Numbered from the stretch's first letter, positions 7,234 to 16,547 are shown. The stretch is DNA of 64,000 nucleotides from Desulfitobacterium sp038181555 (GCF_038181555.1 NZ_JBBWUA010000001.1:310001-374000); one strand, 5' to 3'. The notes: generated from the sequence alone by a model not told the origin. Numbers and translations are program-made.

Positions 7234-9591
7234 ATGGCTGATGAAAGATTACCCATTAAGTTTTTTGCTAAAAGAGAAGTAGACAATATGAGAGTGGAAG
7301 CTGGTGGCGGAGGGGAACCACCAAAATTTGTATTAAGTCCTGAAGAACTAAAGATTAAGTCCAGAGTCTTTGTGGATGTGATTCAGGAGTTTAAATCGGA
7401 AGTGTTGAAGAGGGAAAGAGAAAACTCCTTAATTCCAGTCGTTTTTAAGACGAAAATTATTGATGATGCAGCTGCTAAAACACATAGACGTGAAGTAAGC
7501 AACTTATTTAGGACTGGTACAGATAATAATGTATTGGGGTTAGCTGATGAAGATGAACTGATAATCAAAGTAGATGACTCTCGAGAAGTCGATAAAATCC
7601 TTGAACGTTTGAAGAATACTCAGCGATATTCACATGCTTTATCTGCTATTGACAGCATATCTGGCTTCGAGCCAATAATTAGCAAGAGCAAAAATGCCGA
7701 GCCTGTTGACTACAAAGTTAAACTCATTGATTTTCAAAACTATGAGCAAAATACAGCCGTTAGAAATTACTTTGAAAGATTAATGGAACAAATGGGGCAC
7801 GAAGTAATCAGGACCAATTATACACCAAGTCATGTGGTCTATAATGTCAAAGGCATTAATCTTGATAAGTTTATGACGCTTAATAAAAATGAAATCTTTG
7901 AAGCTATTTTTTCCATCGAACCTATGCCAAAGTATGCAATTGCTCTAGATATGGAAGAAGACGAGGCAACGATTAGCATTTCAACTCCTAAAGAAGGAAA
8001 AAAGTATGCAACTGTAGGAATCTTGGATAATGGTATAGCAGATATCCCTCATCTAAAACCATGGCTTGCAGAAGAAAGATATACTGCATATCCAGAACCC
8101 TATGTAAAAAGGGATCATGGAACTTTTGTTTCTGGAGTAGTTGTCTATGGTGATCACTTAGAGGGTGAGAATTGGGTCGGTACTGAGGGTGTCAAAGTTC
8201 TGGATGCATGTGTTTACCCAGATGCTGATAAGGAGGGCATCAAAGAAGATGAGTTAATTCGAAATATTCAAGAGGCAGTTAAAGCTCACCATAGAGATGT
8301 GAAAGTATGGAATCTGTCAATCAGCATAATCAATGAAGTGGATAACTATAGTTTTTCTGATTTTGCTGTTGCGCTGGATGCTCTACAGGATCAATACGGA
8401 GTTTTAATCTGTAAATCTGCAGGAAATTGCAAAAATTTTAAGACGGGCCATCCAAAGGGAAGGATTCATCAAGGTGCTGATAGTGTAAGGTCCATAGTGG
8501 TCGGATCTATCGCACATAAAAAATCTTCATTGGATTTGGCCGAGGTTGATAATCCATCTCCATTTACTCGTATAGGACGAGGGCCATCTTATATTATTAA
8601 GCCTGAAGTAGTGCATTATGGTGGAAACGCGGGTGTGGATGTTGCAGGAAGGATGGTTACAACAGGAGTTAAATCATTCGGATTGGATGGCGCTATCCGC
8701 CAATCAGTGGGGACAAGCTACTCTACACCTCGCATTGCAGCGCTTGCAGCAGGTTTACATCAAGAAATGGAGGAAGAGTTTGATCCATTGTTAATTAAGG
8801 CTTTGATGGTTCACTCTGCAAGCTATTCAGAAAATCTCACTGTTCCAGTAACAGAAAGAGTTAATCAAGTAGGCTTTGGGAAACCACAGCCTGTAAGGGA
8901 TATCCTATATAATTCACCTCATGAAGTAACCCTGATTCTACGTGATGAAATTGCAAAGGGTGCGTACATAGATATGATGGACTTTCCTATGCCTGACTGT
9001 CTTGTAGATGGAGATTATTATACAGGACAAATCATTGTGACCTTGGTTTATAACCCTATTTTGGATTCAACACAGAGAGCAGAGTATTGCCAATCTAATT
9101 TGGATATTAAAATGGGGACTTATGATGCTAAGAAAGACAGGGATACATCTATAAAGAATATTCTTAATCCAGTAGGGCGTGATGGTTCTCAAAATGTGCT
9201 TCTCGAAGACTACTATAGTAAGAAAAAAATGAGAAGCAATACTGATGAATTTGCTTTGAAAGAAAGACTGCTGATTAAATATGGGGATAAATACTATCCT
9301 GTGAAGAAGTATGCAGTTGATCTGTCCGAAATGACTGATGGCAATCAACTAAAGTACTTGACGAAGGATAAGAATTGGTATTTGTATATAAAAGGCCTTT
9401 ACAGAGATCACATCGAAGTTAAGTCTCAAATGGAAGGTACTGTACCAAGCCAAGAGTTCTGTCTCATTGTAACAATCAAGGACCCGACAGGAACAAAGCC
9501 TGTATATAATGAAACAAACCAAAAGCTAAACGAATATAACTTCTGGCACAACAACATCAAGCTACAAACAGATGTTACAGTTCGCAACTAA
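7234..9591 (+). CDS. Cytoplasmic subtilisin-like (S8) serine peptidase with long N- and C-terminal regions
   Basis: The 785-residue protein carries a complete S8 catalytic set: Asp265 in VGILDNGI, His295 in DHGTFVSG, the oxyanion Asn398 in SAGN, and Ser495 in GTSYSTP. About 255 residues precede the peptidase domain and about 280 follow it, both of unknown fold. There is no signal peptide, unusual for subtilases and consistent with an intracellular protease. It follows the AAA ATPase with 20 bases between the genes and a GGAGG site. The pair could be a regulated toxic protease or a substrate-specific degradation machine; neither is established. Active-site completeness argues that it is functional. 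Confidence 0.88.
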   Translation: MADERLPIKFFAKREVDNMRVEAGGGGEPPKFVLSPEELKIKSRVFVDVIQEFKSEVLKRERENSLIPVVFKTKIIDDAAAKTHRREVSNLFRTGTDNNVLGLADEDELIIKVDDSREVDKILERLKNTQRYSHALSAIDSISGFEPIISKSKNAEPVDYKVKLIDFQNYEQNTAVRNYFERLMEQMGHEVIRTNYTPSHVVYNVKGINLDKFMTLNKNEIFEAIFSIEPMPKYAIALDMEEDEATISISTPKEGKKYATVGILDNGIADIPHLKPWLAEERYTAYPEPYVKRDHGTFVSGVVVYGDHLEGENWVGTEGVKVLDACVYPDADKEGIKEDELIRNIQEAVKAHHRDVKVWNLSISIINEVDNYSFSDFAVALDALQDQYGVLICKSAGNCKNFKTGHPKGRIHQGADSVRSIVVGSIAHKKSSLDLAEVDNPSPFTRIGRGPSYIIKPEVVHYGGNAGVDVAGRMVTTGVKSFGLDGAIRQSVGTSYSTPRIAALAAGLHQEMEEEFDPLLIKALMVHSASYSENLTVPVTERVNQVGFGKPQPVRDILYNSPHEVTLILRDEIAKGAYIDMMDFPMPDCLVDGDYYTGQIIVTLVYNPILDSTQRAEYCQSNLDIKMGTYDAKKDRDTSIKNILNPVGRDGSQNVLLEDYYSKKKMRSNTDEFALKERLLIKYGDKYYPVKKYAVDLSEMTDGNQLKYLTKDKNWYLYIKGLYRDHIEVKSQMEGTVPSQEFCLIVTIKDPTGTKPVYNETNQKLNEYNFWHNNIKLQTDVTVRN

Positions 9592-9764
9592 AAATAGCAG
9601 AGGCTTTATGGAAATTATTTGGAGGCGCGAGGTAAACCTTGCGATGTAATAATACTATTTTTCTTGATCGCTCTCATTAATCTTGTTCACTGTATTCGTA
9701 AGGAGTAGGCTCTTCGCCGAGCTAGCTAATCAATTCATCCGTTAATTCTTTGGGGAGTGATTAT

Positions 9765-10445
9765 TTGAAAGATTATAGAACAAAAGAAATGAAGTATCTA
9801 CTAGTTGCATATTCTCTATTATTTTTACTCTGGTGCACTCCGATCTTTGAGCAAATTCCTGAAACAATAAAAAGCGACTATAAGATAATAATATCTATTT
9901 CGGAAGGTGTCGCTATCTCAGGGGTATTATCTCTCATAGTTTTTCTTGGTGATTCGTTAATAAGTAGTAGTCTAAAAGATAAATTAGTCGGTTTATTTTT
10001 CATACCACGAGCTGGACAAACCATTTTTACACGTATTTCTAATAAAGAAGTTAATGATGATCGATTTTTGAGTTATGATGCAATTTCTCTCTATTCTACT
10101 ATTATAGAAAATATGCCATCGCTGAAAAAGGAGAAACTCCATTATGAAAATACCAATTGGTATAAGATTTATAGTCAGCACAAGGAAGATGCGGCTATCA
10201 TGCAAACACAGAAGGATTTTTTGCTTTGCCGGGATTTATTTATTGAAACCTTAGAATTTGTTATGCTTTATATTATTTCCTTATTTATATTCAATGGTTC
10301 TGTGCTGTTTTCTTGGCGTTTAATTCTTACACTATTAGTAATGGTGGTAATAACAAATATTTCCACGCACGTTAAGATGAATCGTTTCGTCAACACGGTG
10401 ATTGCTGTTGATATTTCAAAAACAAAAAAACAGGAGGCTAAATAA
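9765..10445 (+). CDS. Four-transmembrane protein, candidate membrane effector
   Basis: This 226-residue protein has two hydrophobic segments near the N-terminus (about residues 8-25 and 40-61) and two near the C-terminus (about 162-182 and 185-203), joined by a charged helical domain. The layout resembles the SMODS-associated four-TM (S-4TM) effectors predicted to permeabilise membranes; I cannot verify homology. I chose the TTG at 9765 because GGGGAGTG sits 5 bases upstream. A TTG at 9750 would overlap that site. The stop TAATG overlaps the start of the metallo-beta-lactamase gene by one base, so it is the first gene of a coupled three-gene operon. It has no recognisable enzymatic motif. Confidence 0.7.
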   Translation: MKDYRTKEMKYLLVAYSLLFLLWCTPIFEQIPETIKSDYKIIISISEGVAISGVLSLIVFLGDSLISSSLKDKLVGLFFIPRAGQTIFTRISNKEVNDDRFLSYDAISLYSTIIENMPSLKKEKLHYENTNWYKIYSQHKEDAAIMQTQKDFLLCRDLFIETLEFVMLYIISLFIFNGSVLFSWRLILTLLVMVVITNISTHVKMNRFVNTVIAVDISKTKKQEAK

Positions 10446-11539
10446 TGAGTCAAAAACTTACTTTTTACCCACTTGGAAATGCTGAAACTTGCTTACTAGA
10501 GTTGTCCAATGAAGATAAGTTTCTATTTGACTATGCTGCTATGAATGATGGGTCGGCTACGGATGAGCGCATAGATATAAAGCAGGAGTTGTCTGGAATC
10601 AGTGAATTTAAAGTTGTAATGTTCTCTCATGCTCATGATGACCATACAAAAGGTGCAAGCGATTTTTTCTACCTTGATCACGCCATTAAATATCAATCTG
10701 AGGATAGAGCAAAAATTAATGAATTATGGGTTTCGTCTGCATTTCTTTTAGAAACCGATCTTGAAAATGGTGCCGATGCGAAAATTATCAGAAATGAAGC
10801 CCAATATCGCTTAAAAGAAGGCTATGGGATAAAGATATTTGCAGCCCCTGATAGTCTTTCATCATGGCTGGAAGCGCATGAAATTGAATACGATGATATT
10901 AAACACTTGGTTGTGCATGCAGGCGAAATCATTGAAATTGAGGGCGCAGAAGATGAAGTGCAGGTTTTTGTTCATGCGCCTTTTTCAGAGGATAGCGAAG
11001 AAGTGCAGGATAAGAACGATCCCTCTATTGTGTTGCAGATAAGATTGTTTAACGATGATAGGAAAACGAATATTCTAATGACAGGTGATACTCCATATAA
11101 AATCCTTGATAAGATTGTAGATATCTCAAAAGCGAATGGGAACGAAGATTACTTGATTTGGGATATATATGATATACCTCATCATTGCAGCCATACTGGA
11201 CTTAATAAGAAGGAAGAAAAAGATACATTCAGGATTACTCCCACAGAGAATGTCCAGTGGATTTTGCAGCAGGCACAACAGAATGCAATGATGGTGGCAT
11301 CATGCGTGAAAATTACTGAAGAAACTTCTCCGCCGCATATAATTGCAAAAAGGGCATATGAATTTTATACTTCCTCTGATGTGAAATTAATGGTAACGAT
11401 GGAACATACGTCGCTGGAAAGTAGTAAACCTACGCCGATTGTTTTTGAAATCGACAAGTTGGGCATTACCCTTAAATCAGAGAATATTCAAGCGGCTTAT
11501 CTCAAAAAGTCTGCGCCGAGAGCCGGGTACGAGCTATGA
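10445..11539 (+). CDS. Metallo-beta-lactamase-fold hydrolase, ComEC-like type
   Basis: The 364-residue protein has the metal-binding motif SHAHDDHTKG (HxHxDH at residues 62-67), a metal-ligand Asp at 215 in LMTGDT, and a further ligand in IPHHCSHTG (about 244-252). The segment SIVLQIRLF...TNILMTGD matches the pattern of the C-terminal hydrolase domain of ComEC/Rec2. There is no membrane segment. It overlaps the upstream four-TM gene by one base and the downstream fusion gene by four bases (ATGA), so its product is probably made in fixed ratio with both. The substrate could be a nucleic acid, a nucleotide or a protein thioester; the sequence does not decide. Confidence 0.85.
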   Translation: MSQKLTFYPLGNAETCLLELSNEDKFLFDYAAMNDGSATDERIDIKQELSGISEFKVVMFSHAHDDHTKGASDFFYLDHAIKYQSEDRAKINELWVSSAFLLETDLENGADAKIIRNEAQYRLKEGYGIKIFAAPDSLSSWLEAHEIEYDDIKHLVVHAGEIIEIEGAEDEVQVFVHAPFSEDSEEVQDKNDPSIVLQIRLFNDDRKTNILMTGDTPYKILDKIVDISKANGNEDYLIWDIYDIPHHCSHTGLNKKEEKDTFRITPTENVQWILQQAQQNAMMVASCVKITEETSPPHIIAKRAYEFYTSSDVKLMVTMEHTSLESSKPTPIVFEIDKLGITLKSENIQAAYLKKSAPRAGYEL

Positions 11540-13725
11540 ACACATTAGCGTCTTTACAGCTTGCGTTTTCAAAGGAGATTGTATTCTCTCTGGAGCGTAC
11601 CGGAATTGGGAAAGTCATTTCGATTAGCACCGCACCGGAACATGGATGGGAGCTGTTAGAGGTAGATATTATAGCAATCGAATTGCCCCAATATCCTGTC
11701 TTTCCAGTAAAGGCTATCGAACGCATCAAAATAAAGATAATTGATGATTGCCTTCCGGAGGTATTTTGCCGCCAAGATTTCCCTGTCGTTCCACACCTAA
11801 ATGTCTATGAGAACGGCGATAAAACCCTATGTTTATTTGATGTAGCTTTTCACGATATAAAATACATGTTCAACGCAAGCATGTTTATCAACAGAATCAT
11901 CTACTGGTTTTCAAAAACGGCACGTGGCGAGTTGCACCAGCCTGATCAGCCTTTAGAGCCATTCTTCCCGTCAGTACGCGAATCTGTGATACTTAATGTA
12001 AATGAACATACCAATAAACTCCCGTTCATTCGCTTTGAAGAAATTACAACATCATCTGGGAGGCTCTTAACTGAGATCCCCCTCAAAGAAACCGAAAGAG
12101 GAAAGCTATTTGCTTATTTGCGCATTGATATTAAAAAACACTATATTGACAATATAATCAACAGCCTACCACAAACTTTACTTGGACTAAATGATGCCTT
12201 TGGTGAGGATATCCTGAAAGAAATAGACCAATGTATATTACCTATTTGGGAAATTAAGCAGAATCCCAAAGAGTATATGCTGTTATTTGAGCAAAAAGAA
12301 ACTGAGCTCAAGAATTGTTCTATAATGCTACTGGTATCCATATCGCGTGCACGATCCCCTGAGGTCGATCCTGAGCATCTTGAATTTAAAGCCTTTACAA
12401 TTGAAACAACCTTCCAAACTTTATATCAGGCTTTTGGATACTATAAGGAAGGGGCTAAGTTAGTAAAGAAGCATAATTTGGTAAATGCACATGAAATAAT
12501 GATTATGCAACATGAGGTACTGTGTCACTTAAATCGCAATTTTGCTCAGGTTCTCAATGAAGCCAAAGATGCTAATTGCGATAGTAACTTCGTCCAAATA
12601 GGTGTAGGTGCTCTTGGATCTCAGATTGCAAATAACTGTATTAGGTCTGGATATGGAAAATGGACCTATATCGATCCAGATGTGGTATATCCTCATAACT
12701 TATCTAGGCATTGTCTTAATGTTGCGGACATTGGCCAAAATAAGGCAAAGTCGATGAGCTTATATGCTGAAAGTATATTCCCCGATAAAGCGGATTCTTG
12801 TATAAACGCAGTTATGGAAACCAATATTCTATCTCCAGAAAGTAAAAGTGCTTATTCGGATGCTATAGGAAATGCTAAAATGCTCATAGACACATCGGCT
12901 TCTGTTGCGGTTGAACGCTATGTATGCCATGAACTTGCGAGGAATACAAGATGTGTTAGTTTTTTCATGAATCCATCTGGGTCTTGTGCGGTAATGCTAC
13001 TGGAAGATGAAGGCAGAGAAATCACGTTAGATATTTTAGAGATGCAATATTATAATCTATTAAAAAACAATCCGAAGTATTTTTTTGATCACCTAAAGTC
13101 AGAACGACGGGTCATCTATTCTTCCAGTTGTAGAAGCACTAGTCTAAAGTATCCGCAAGACAATATGGCAATTTTTTCAGGACTTTGTTCCAAGGCAATC
13201 AAAGATGCTGCTAATAATTTTAAGGGACTTATTGCTATTTGGAAAATAGATGGTTTAGCTATTGATTCAAAAATATACTCAGCTGAGCCATATAAAAATT
13301 ATACTTATAGTAACTGGACAATAAAAGTTGCACATCAGGTTGAAACTAAATTTTATGTTAACAGGAAAAGGAAACTCCCTTGCGAAACTGGAGGAGTACT
13401 AATCGGTTCTTACGATTATGAGAGAAAGATTTGCTATATCGTGGACTTTATATCTTCACCAGAAGATAGTATTGAGTCCCCGTATTCGTATATAAGAGGA
13501 TCTAAAGGCTTATTGCAAAAAATCAGAAGAATTGAGGATATTACAGCAGGAAACTTAGGTTATGTGGGTGAGTGGCATTCCCATCCTAATGATTCTACTG
13601 AACAAAGCCAAGATGATAAAACACTAATGAAATCAATAGTAGACTATAATGCAACTCAAAGTTGCCCCGGATGTATGGTGATTGTTGGAGAAACGCATTT
13701 CTCTGTATATATTGAGGAGATTTAG
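11536..13725 (+). CDS. E2-like / E1-like / JAB deconjugase triple-domain fusion
   Basis: The 729-residue protein joins three ubiquitin-pathway modules. Residues 1-150 resemble a prokaryotic E2: HLNVYENG followed by Cys99 in KTLCLFD, like the HPNI...G.ICL active site of E2s. Residues about 345-600 are an E1/ThiF adenylation domain with GVGALGS (356-362), Asp380 and RHCLN. Cys532 in SSSCRSTS is a candidate E1 catalytic cysteine. Residues about 600-729 are a JAB/JAMM metalloprotease with Glu617, His681, His683, Ser691 and Asp694 in exact family spacing. Type II CBASS Cap2 plus Cap3 and the Bil and Bub systems use the same activities on separate chains. No ubiquitin-like protein and no nucleotidyltransferase is seen nearby, so its target is unknown. 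Confidence 0.88.
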   Translation: MNTLASLQLAFSKEIVFSLERTGIGKVISISTAPEHGWELLEVDIIAIELPQYPVFPVKAIERIKIKIIDDCLPEVFCRQDFPVVPHLNVYENGDKTLCLFDVAFHDIKYMFNASMFINRIIYWFSKTARGELHQPDQPLEPFFPSVRESVILNVNEHTNKLPFIRFEEITTSSGRLLTEIPLKETERGKLFAYLRIDIKKHYIDNIINSLPQTLLGLNDAFGEDILKEIDQCILPIWEIKQNPKEYMLLFEQKETELKNCSIMLLVSISRARSPEVDPEHLEFKAFTIETTFQTLYQAFGYYKEGAKLVKKHNLVNAHEIMIMQHEVLCHLNRNFAQVLNEAKDANCDSNFVQIGVGALGSQIANNCIRSGYGKWTYIDPDVVYPHNLSRHCLNVADIGQNKAKSMSLYAESIFPDKADSCINAVMETNILSPESKSAYSDAIGNAKMLIDTSASVAVERYVCHELARNTRCVSFFMNPSGSCAVMLLEDEGREITLDILEMQYYNLLKNNPKYFFDHLKSERRVIYSSSCRSTSLKYPQDNMAIFSGLCSKAIKDAANNFKGLIAIWKIDGLAIDSKIYSAEPYKNYTYSNWTIKVAHQVETKFYVNRKRKLPCETGGVLIGSYDYERKICYIVDFISSPEDSIESPYSYIRGSKGLLQKIRRIEDITAGNLGYVGEWHSHPNDSTEQSQDDKTLMKSIVDYNATQSCPGCMVIVGETHFSVYIEEI

Positions 13726-13807
13726 CACCTTCTTTCAGTCTTATCGAGTGAAACTATCTCTCAATATAACGTGTTAAGGATTTTTACAGGAGTGGAGGTC
13801 ATTAGAT

Positions 13808-14371
13808 ATTAACAACATAGGATACGATGAATTCGTAGAGCACATCGAGGGACTCATTAAAAGAAAACACTTTGAAGGTCCGCTTGAGGAAGTTTATGAG
13901 AAGACTGAAATAGAGTTTGCTCAGTATCAAGAAAACCGAAATATTATGAATACCCATGAGGATATTAAAAAGCTTAAAAGCTTATTGAGAACAGATCTAA
14001 ATTCGATAGACTTTGGCTACCTTTGGGGATCAATTGGTATTATAGTTGCAATTCTGATATGTATGTTTTCAATGCTTATTGATAGTGAAAGTAACCCTCT
14101 TTTAAAGTCTATTCTAGTGCTTATTAGCATATCTGTCTTTTTATATTACTTGATTCAAATTTTAAAAGTCGGTAAGAAGTACTATCCAAAAAGAAAAATA
14201 CTTTATATTTGTTTGGAGATCCTTAACAGAAATAATGACATAACAATTAAACGAAACAAGGAGCAATTAGAGACGGTTTTTTCAGAATGCAGGGACTATA
14301 GGCAAATCGAAATCTGTAAAAGAGACTACAAAGCCATTTTCCTTTATCGGAATAATCGAAATAGACAATAG
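13808..14371 (+). CDS. Small two-TM protein with an unclear start
   Basis: A secure ATG reading starts at 13946 and gives 141 residues with two hydrophobic segments (about residues 27-46 and 50-72 from that Met) and a basic C-terminal tail. The same frame is open back to 13778 and reads as charged, protein-like sequence, but it contains no ATG, GTG or TTG. A strong GGAGG at 13794-13798 lies 9 bases before an in-frame ATT at 13808. Either a rare ATT start is used, giving about 187 residues, or the original start was lost by mutation, or translation begins at 13946. The gene lies 82 bases after the triple-fusion gene and may belong to that operon. Function not recognised. Confidence 0.5.
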   Translation: MNNIGYDEFVEHIEGLIKRKHFEGPLEEVYEKTEIEFAQYQENRNIMNTHEDIKKLKSLLRTDLNSIDFGYLWGSIGIIVAILICMFSMLIDSESNPLLKSILVLISISVFLYYLIQILKVGKKYYPKRKILYICLEILNRNNDITIKRNKEQLETVFSECRDYRQIEICKRDYKAIFLYRNNRNRQ

Positions 14372-14467
14372 TGGCTAGTAAATTTATAAGTGAATACTAT
14401 TTAGTGAATTGCTCCACGGCTGAATCTCCGCAGGATGATCGACAGAAGACTTATACCTAGCCACTCT

Positions 14468-14517
14468 AATGAACGACCAAGGTTCCTTCAAATGGTCGTT
14501 AGTTGATAATATTTTTA
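14468..14517 (+). terminator. Hairpin closing the 9.7-14.4 kb operon
   Basis: AACGACCA at 14472-14479 pairs with TGGTCGTT at 14493-14500, extended by flanking bases, and is followed by an AT-rich tail with a TTTTT run. It is the first plausible stop signal after 13725. Confidence 0.5.
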
Positions 14518-14541
14518 AATATCTAAATTATAAGAAGTTCA

Positions 14542-14690
14542 TGATATAATTGCTTTGTACCACTTAAAAAGGCTGGGTGGGCTACCAATCCTCTTTGAAA
14601 GGGGTGAAGTCAAAGCCTTTTATGCCGATTCTAGTAAACCTAATGAACAAAGGATAATATGTAATTATCCAGCGTTGGGAAGGCATAATA
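14542..14690 (+). promoter_or_regulatory. Extended -10 promoter and transcribed leader of unknown function
   Basis: TGATATAAT at 14542-14550 is an ideal extended -10 element. The following 140 bases contain a polypurine tract GAAAGGGG, a 17-codon reading frame from GTG 14604 to TAA 14657, and a small hairpin GGATAAT/ATTATCC at 14652-14670. The layout, with a short strong promoter, structured RNA and tiny ORFs, could be a small RNA or a type I toxin-antitoxin locus. I do not recognise a known RNA family. Confidence 0.35.
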
Positions 14691-14894
14691 GTGGACTTTC
14701 CGAAAGCACTTAATATTGCAAATGAACTACTAAAATTACACATAGATTCACTTGATATTGTCTTGGTCGCTCATGTATTAACTCTAAGAGGCTGTGATAA
14801 CCCCTTACAGGTTAATTGTTCGGAAACAGAACACTTTACAGTGCAGAAATTTAACGAAATTTATCAGGGCATTGTAGGTGCAGGCTTTTACTAG
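14691..14894 (+). CDS. Short hypothetical protein, possibly a remnant
   Basis: A 67-residue reading frame starts at GTG 14691 behind GGAAGG. It begins DFPKALNIANELLK and is not recognised. It ends just before the decayed DUF3102 copy, so it may be the surviving part of a longer gene or a chance frame. No domain, signal peptide or membrane segment is seen. Confidence 0.35.
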   Translation: MDFPKALNIANELLKLHIDSLDIVLVAHVLTLRGCDNPLQVNCSETEHFTVQKFNEIYQGIVGAGFY

Positions 14895-14900
14895 GAAGGT

Positions 14901-15200
14901 CTTTTTTTCTCTTTGGGCTTGGTCTCGTTCATGTAAGGCCTCTTTCTTTTCTGCTACTGCTTTATGCAGCTCCTAGGTAGTTATATCTTCGATCTCCAGT
15001 TCAGCGACGAAATCTGCCCGCTCATCTTCGGGGATGCCTAACAAGAGAAGGGACTTGGAGTAAGTCAGATTGGAAAAAACCTGTGTCCGAGTGCCGGTGT
15101 CAAGGGATTCAGGGTGTAGGGGGCCGTAGGCGGTGGCGATGCGCATCAGCTCTTCGGCCTTATTTTGTGAGAAGTTGACGGATTCCTTCAGCTATGTGCC
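14901..15200 (-). pseudogene. DUF3102 gene fragment, second copy
   Basis: About 300 bases match 1527-1825 of the intact DUF3102 gene, in the same orientation, at roughly nine bases in ten by eye. The part retained encodes the region from the end of the DUF3102 domain into the coiled coil. Both gene ends are missing. The match stops abruptly at GTGCC 15200, next to the SNF2-like remnant. It lies about 13.4 kb from copy one as a direct repeat. Confidence 0.85.
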
Positions 15201-15251
15201 TAATGTATGCTTGGATGAGAACAGTAGTATATTTACGGGGGTTAAAATTAC

Positions 15252-16547
15252 ATGTCACTAGTAAAATCAAAAAAAGCAAGAGAATTAAACGCATACTTCA
15301 CTCCGGAAGGTTTTGTAATTGAGGAAACGCCAGACGACATAGATAAGCTACAGATAGATCAGCAATATCCCCTTAATGAATGGATCGGACAATTTGAAGT
15401 AAATAAGTACATAGCCTTATTTCATCTTGGCTTTTTAGAAAAGGAAAAGTGGTTTTCACCTGCAATTGAATATCTTTATCATATTGCAGATTTACTAATT
15501 AAAAAAATATCTAAGCAGTCTGATCTTGAATTTAGTCGGGAGTCCGTACAAGTTGAATTAATTGAAGAAGAGCTAGATAGGTTAATAGAAGAGGTGCCCT
15601 TTGTTGTTGGGGCGGAGTATGTAGACGCCACTTGGCTTCAAGCGATATGGGAGAAACTGCTAGCAGTTTTCAGGATGGAAATCAGGACGTATGAAGGTAC
15701 AGTCTCCAGGTATTTTGCGGAGTATAGCTCCAATATCAATGTCGTAGGAAGAGTGTTTTTCCACCTAGTTGAAAATAAGGAAGAGCAGTACCCTTTTGCT
15801 TTTATGGCCACTTATTCAACAAAACCAGTTAAAAGTAAAAAAGCAGTACATACCCCTTTGAAAAATGCCTTGGTGGAGTTTAAAGGGGATGATAAGACGC
15901 TGCTTGCGCTCATGGCAACGGTCATCAAGGCAGCAGAGTAAAGTAGCTTCATCTCGGAATTGCTAGAGAGCGGTGAGCTGTTTGCGCCGCTGAAACTCAC
16001 TAGCAAGGAAGCGTACACCTTCTTAAAAGAGATTGTGATCTATGAAGGGGCTGGCATCCTGTGCAGAGATCATCCTGACCAGTATCTGGGCAGGGAGGAA
16101 TATAAGCCGGAAAACAGTGGCAAGTTTGAACAGCTCAGAGAAATATGTGAAACGATTTATGAAAAAAGAGAGAGAGTCCTTGTATTTACACAGTTTAGAG
16201 AGATGACCGAGCCGATCTCAGATTTCTTAAAGAGCATATTTTTAAAAGAGGGCCTTGTCTTACATGGGGGTACCCCAGTAAAAAAACGCAATCAAATGGT
16301 TGAACAATTTAATGGCGAGCATTACATTCCTTATATGGTGCTTTCTCTAAAGGCTGGGGGTGTCGGACTGAATTTGACTGCAGCAAATCATGTGATTCAT
16401 TTTGACAGATGGTGGAATCCAGCCGTTGAAAATCAAGCCACAGATCGAGCGTTTCGGATTGGTCAGACTAAGAATGTCATGGTGCACAAATTCGTGACTA
16501 AAGGAACAGTGGAAGAAAAGATTGATGCTATGATTATGAAGCTAAGG
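15252..16547 (+). pseudogene. SNF2-family helicase with internal stop and deletion
   Basis: The first 229 codons (to TAA 15939-15941) match the N-terminal region of bacterial SNF2 helicases that carry the SNF2-associated domain. The same frame continues after the stop with LLESGELFAPL and TFLKEIVIYEGAGILCR, a family signature. It then jumps directly to the C-terminal helicase half: RVLVFTQFREM, LHGGTP, LSLKAGGVGLNLT, HFDRWWNPAVENQATDRAFRIGQ. The ATP-binding half with Walker A and DEAH motifs is absent. The C-terminus is also lost near 16547, where the ParE gene ends on the other strand. The gene cannot make an active helicase. SNF2 helicases occur in several phage-defence systems, so this may be the relic of one. 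Confidence 0.85.

Noticed and set aside
9592..9764. Possible ubiquitin-like gene before the E2-E1-JAB operon
   Set aside because: The 173-base gap has no frame of useful length; only a small hairpin GCGAGGT/ACCTTGC is seen.
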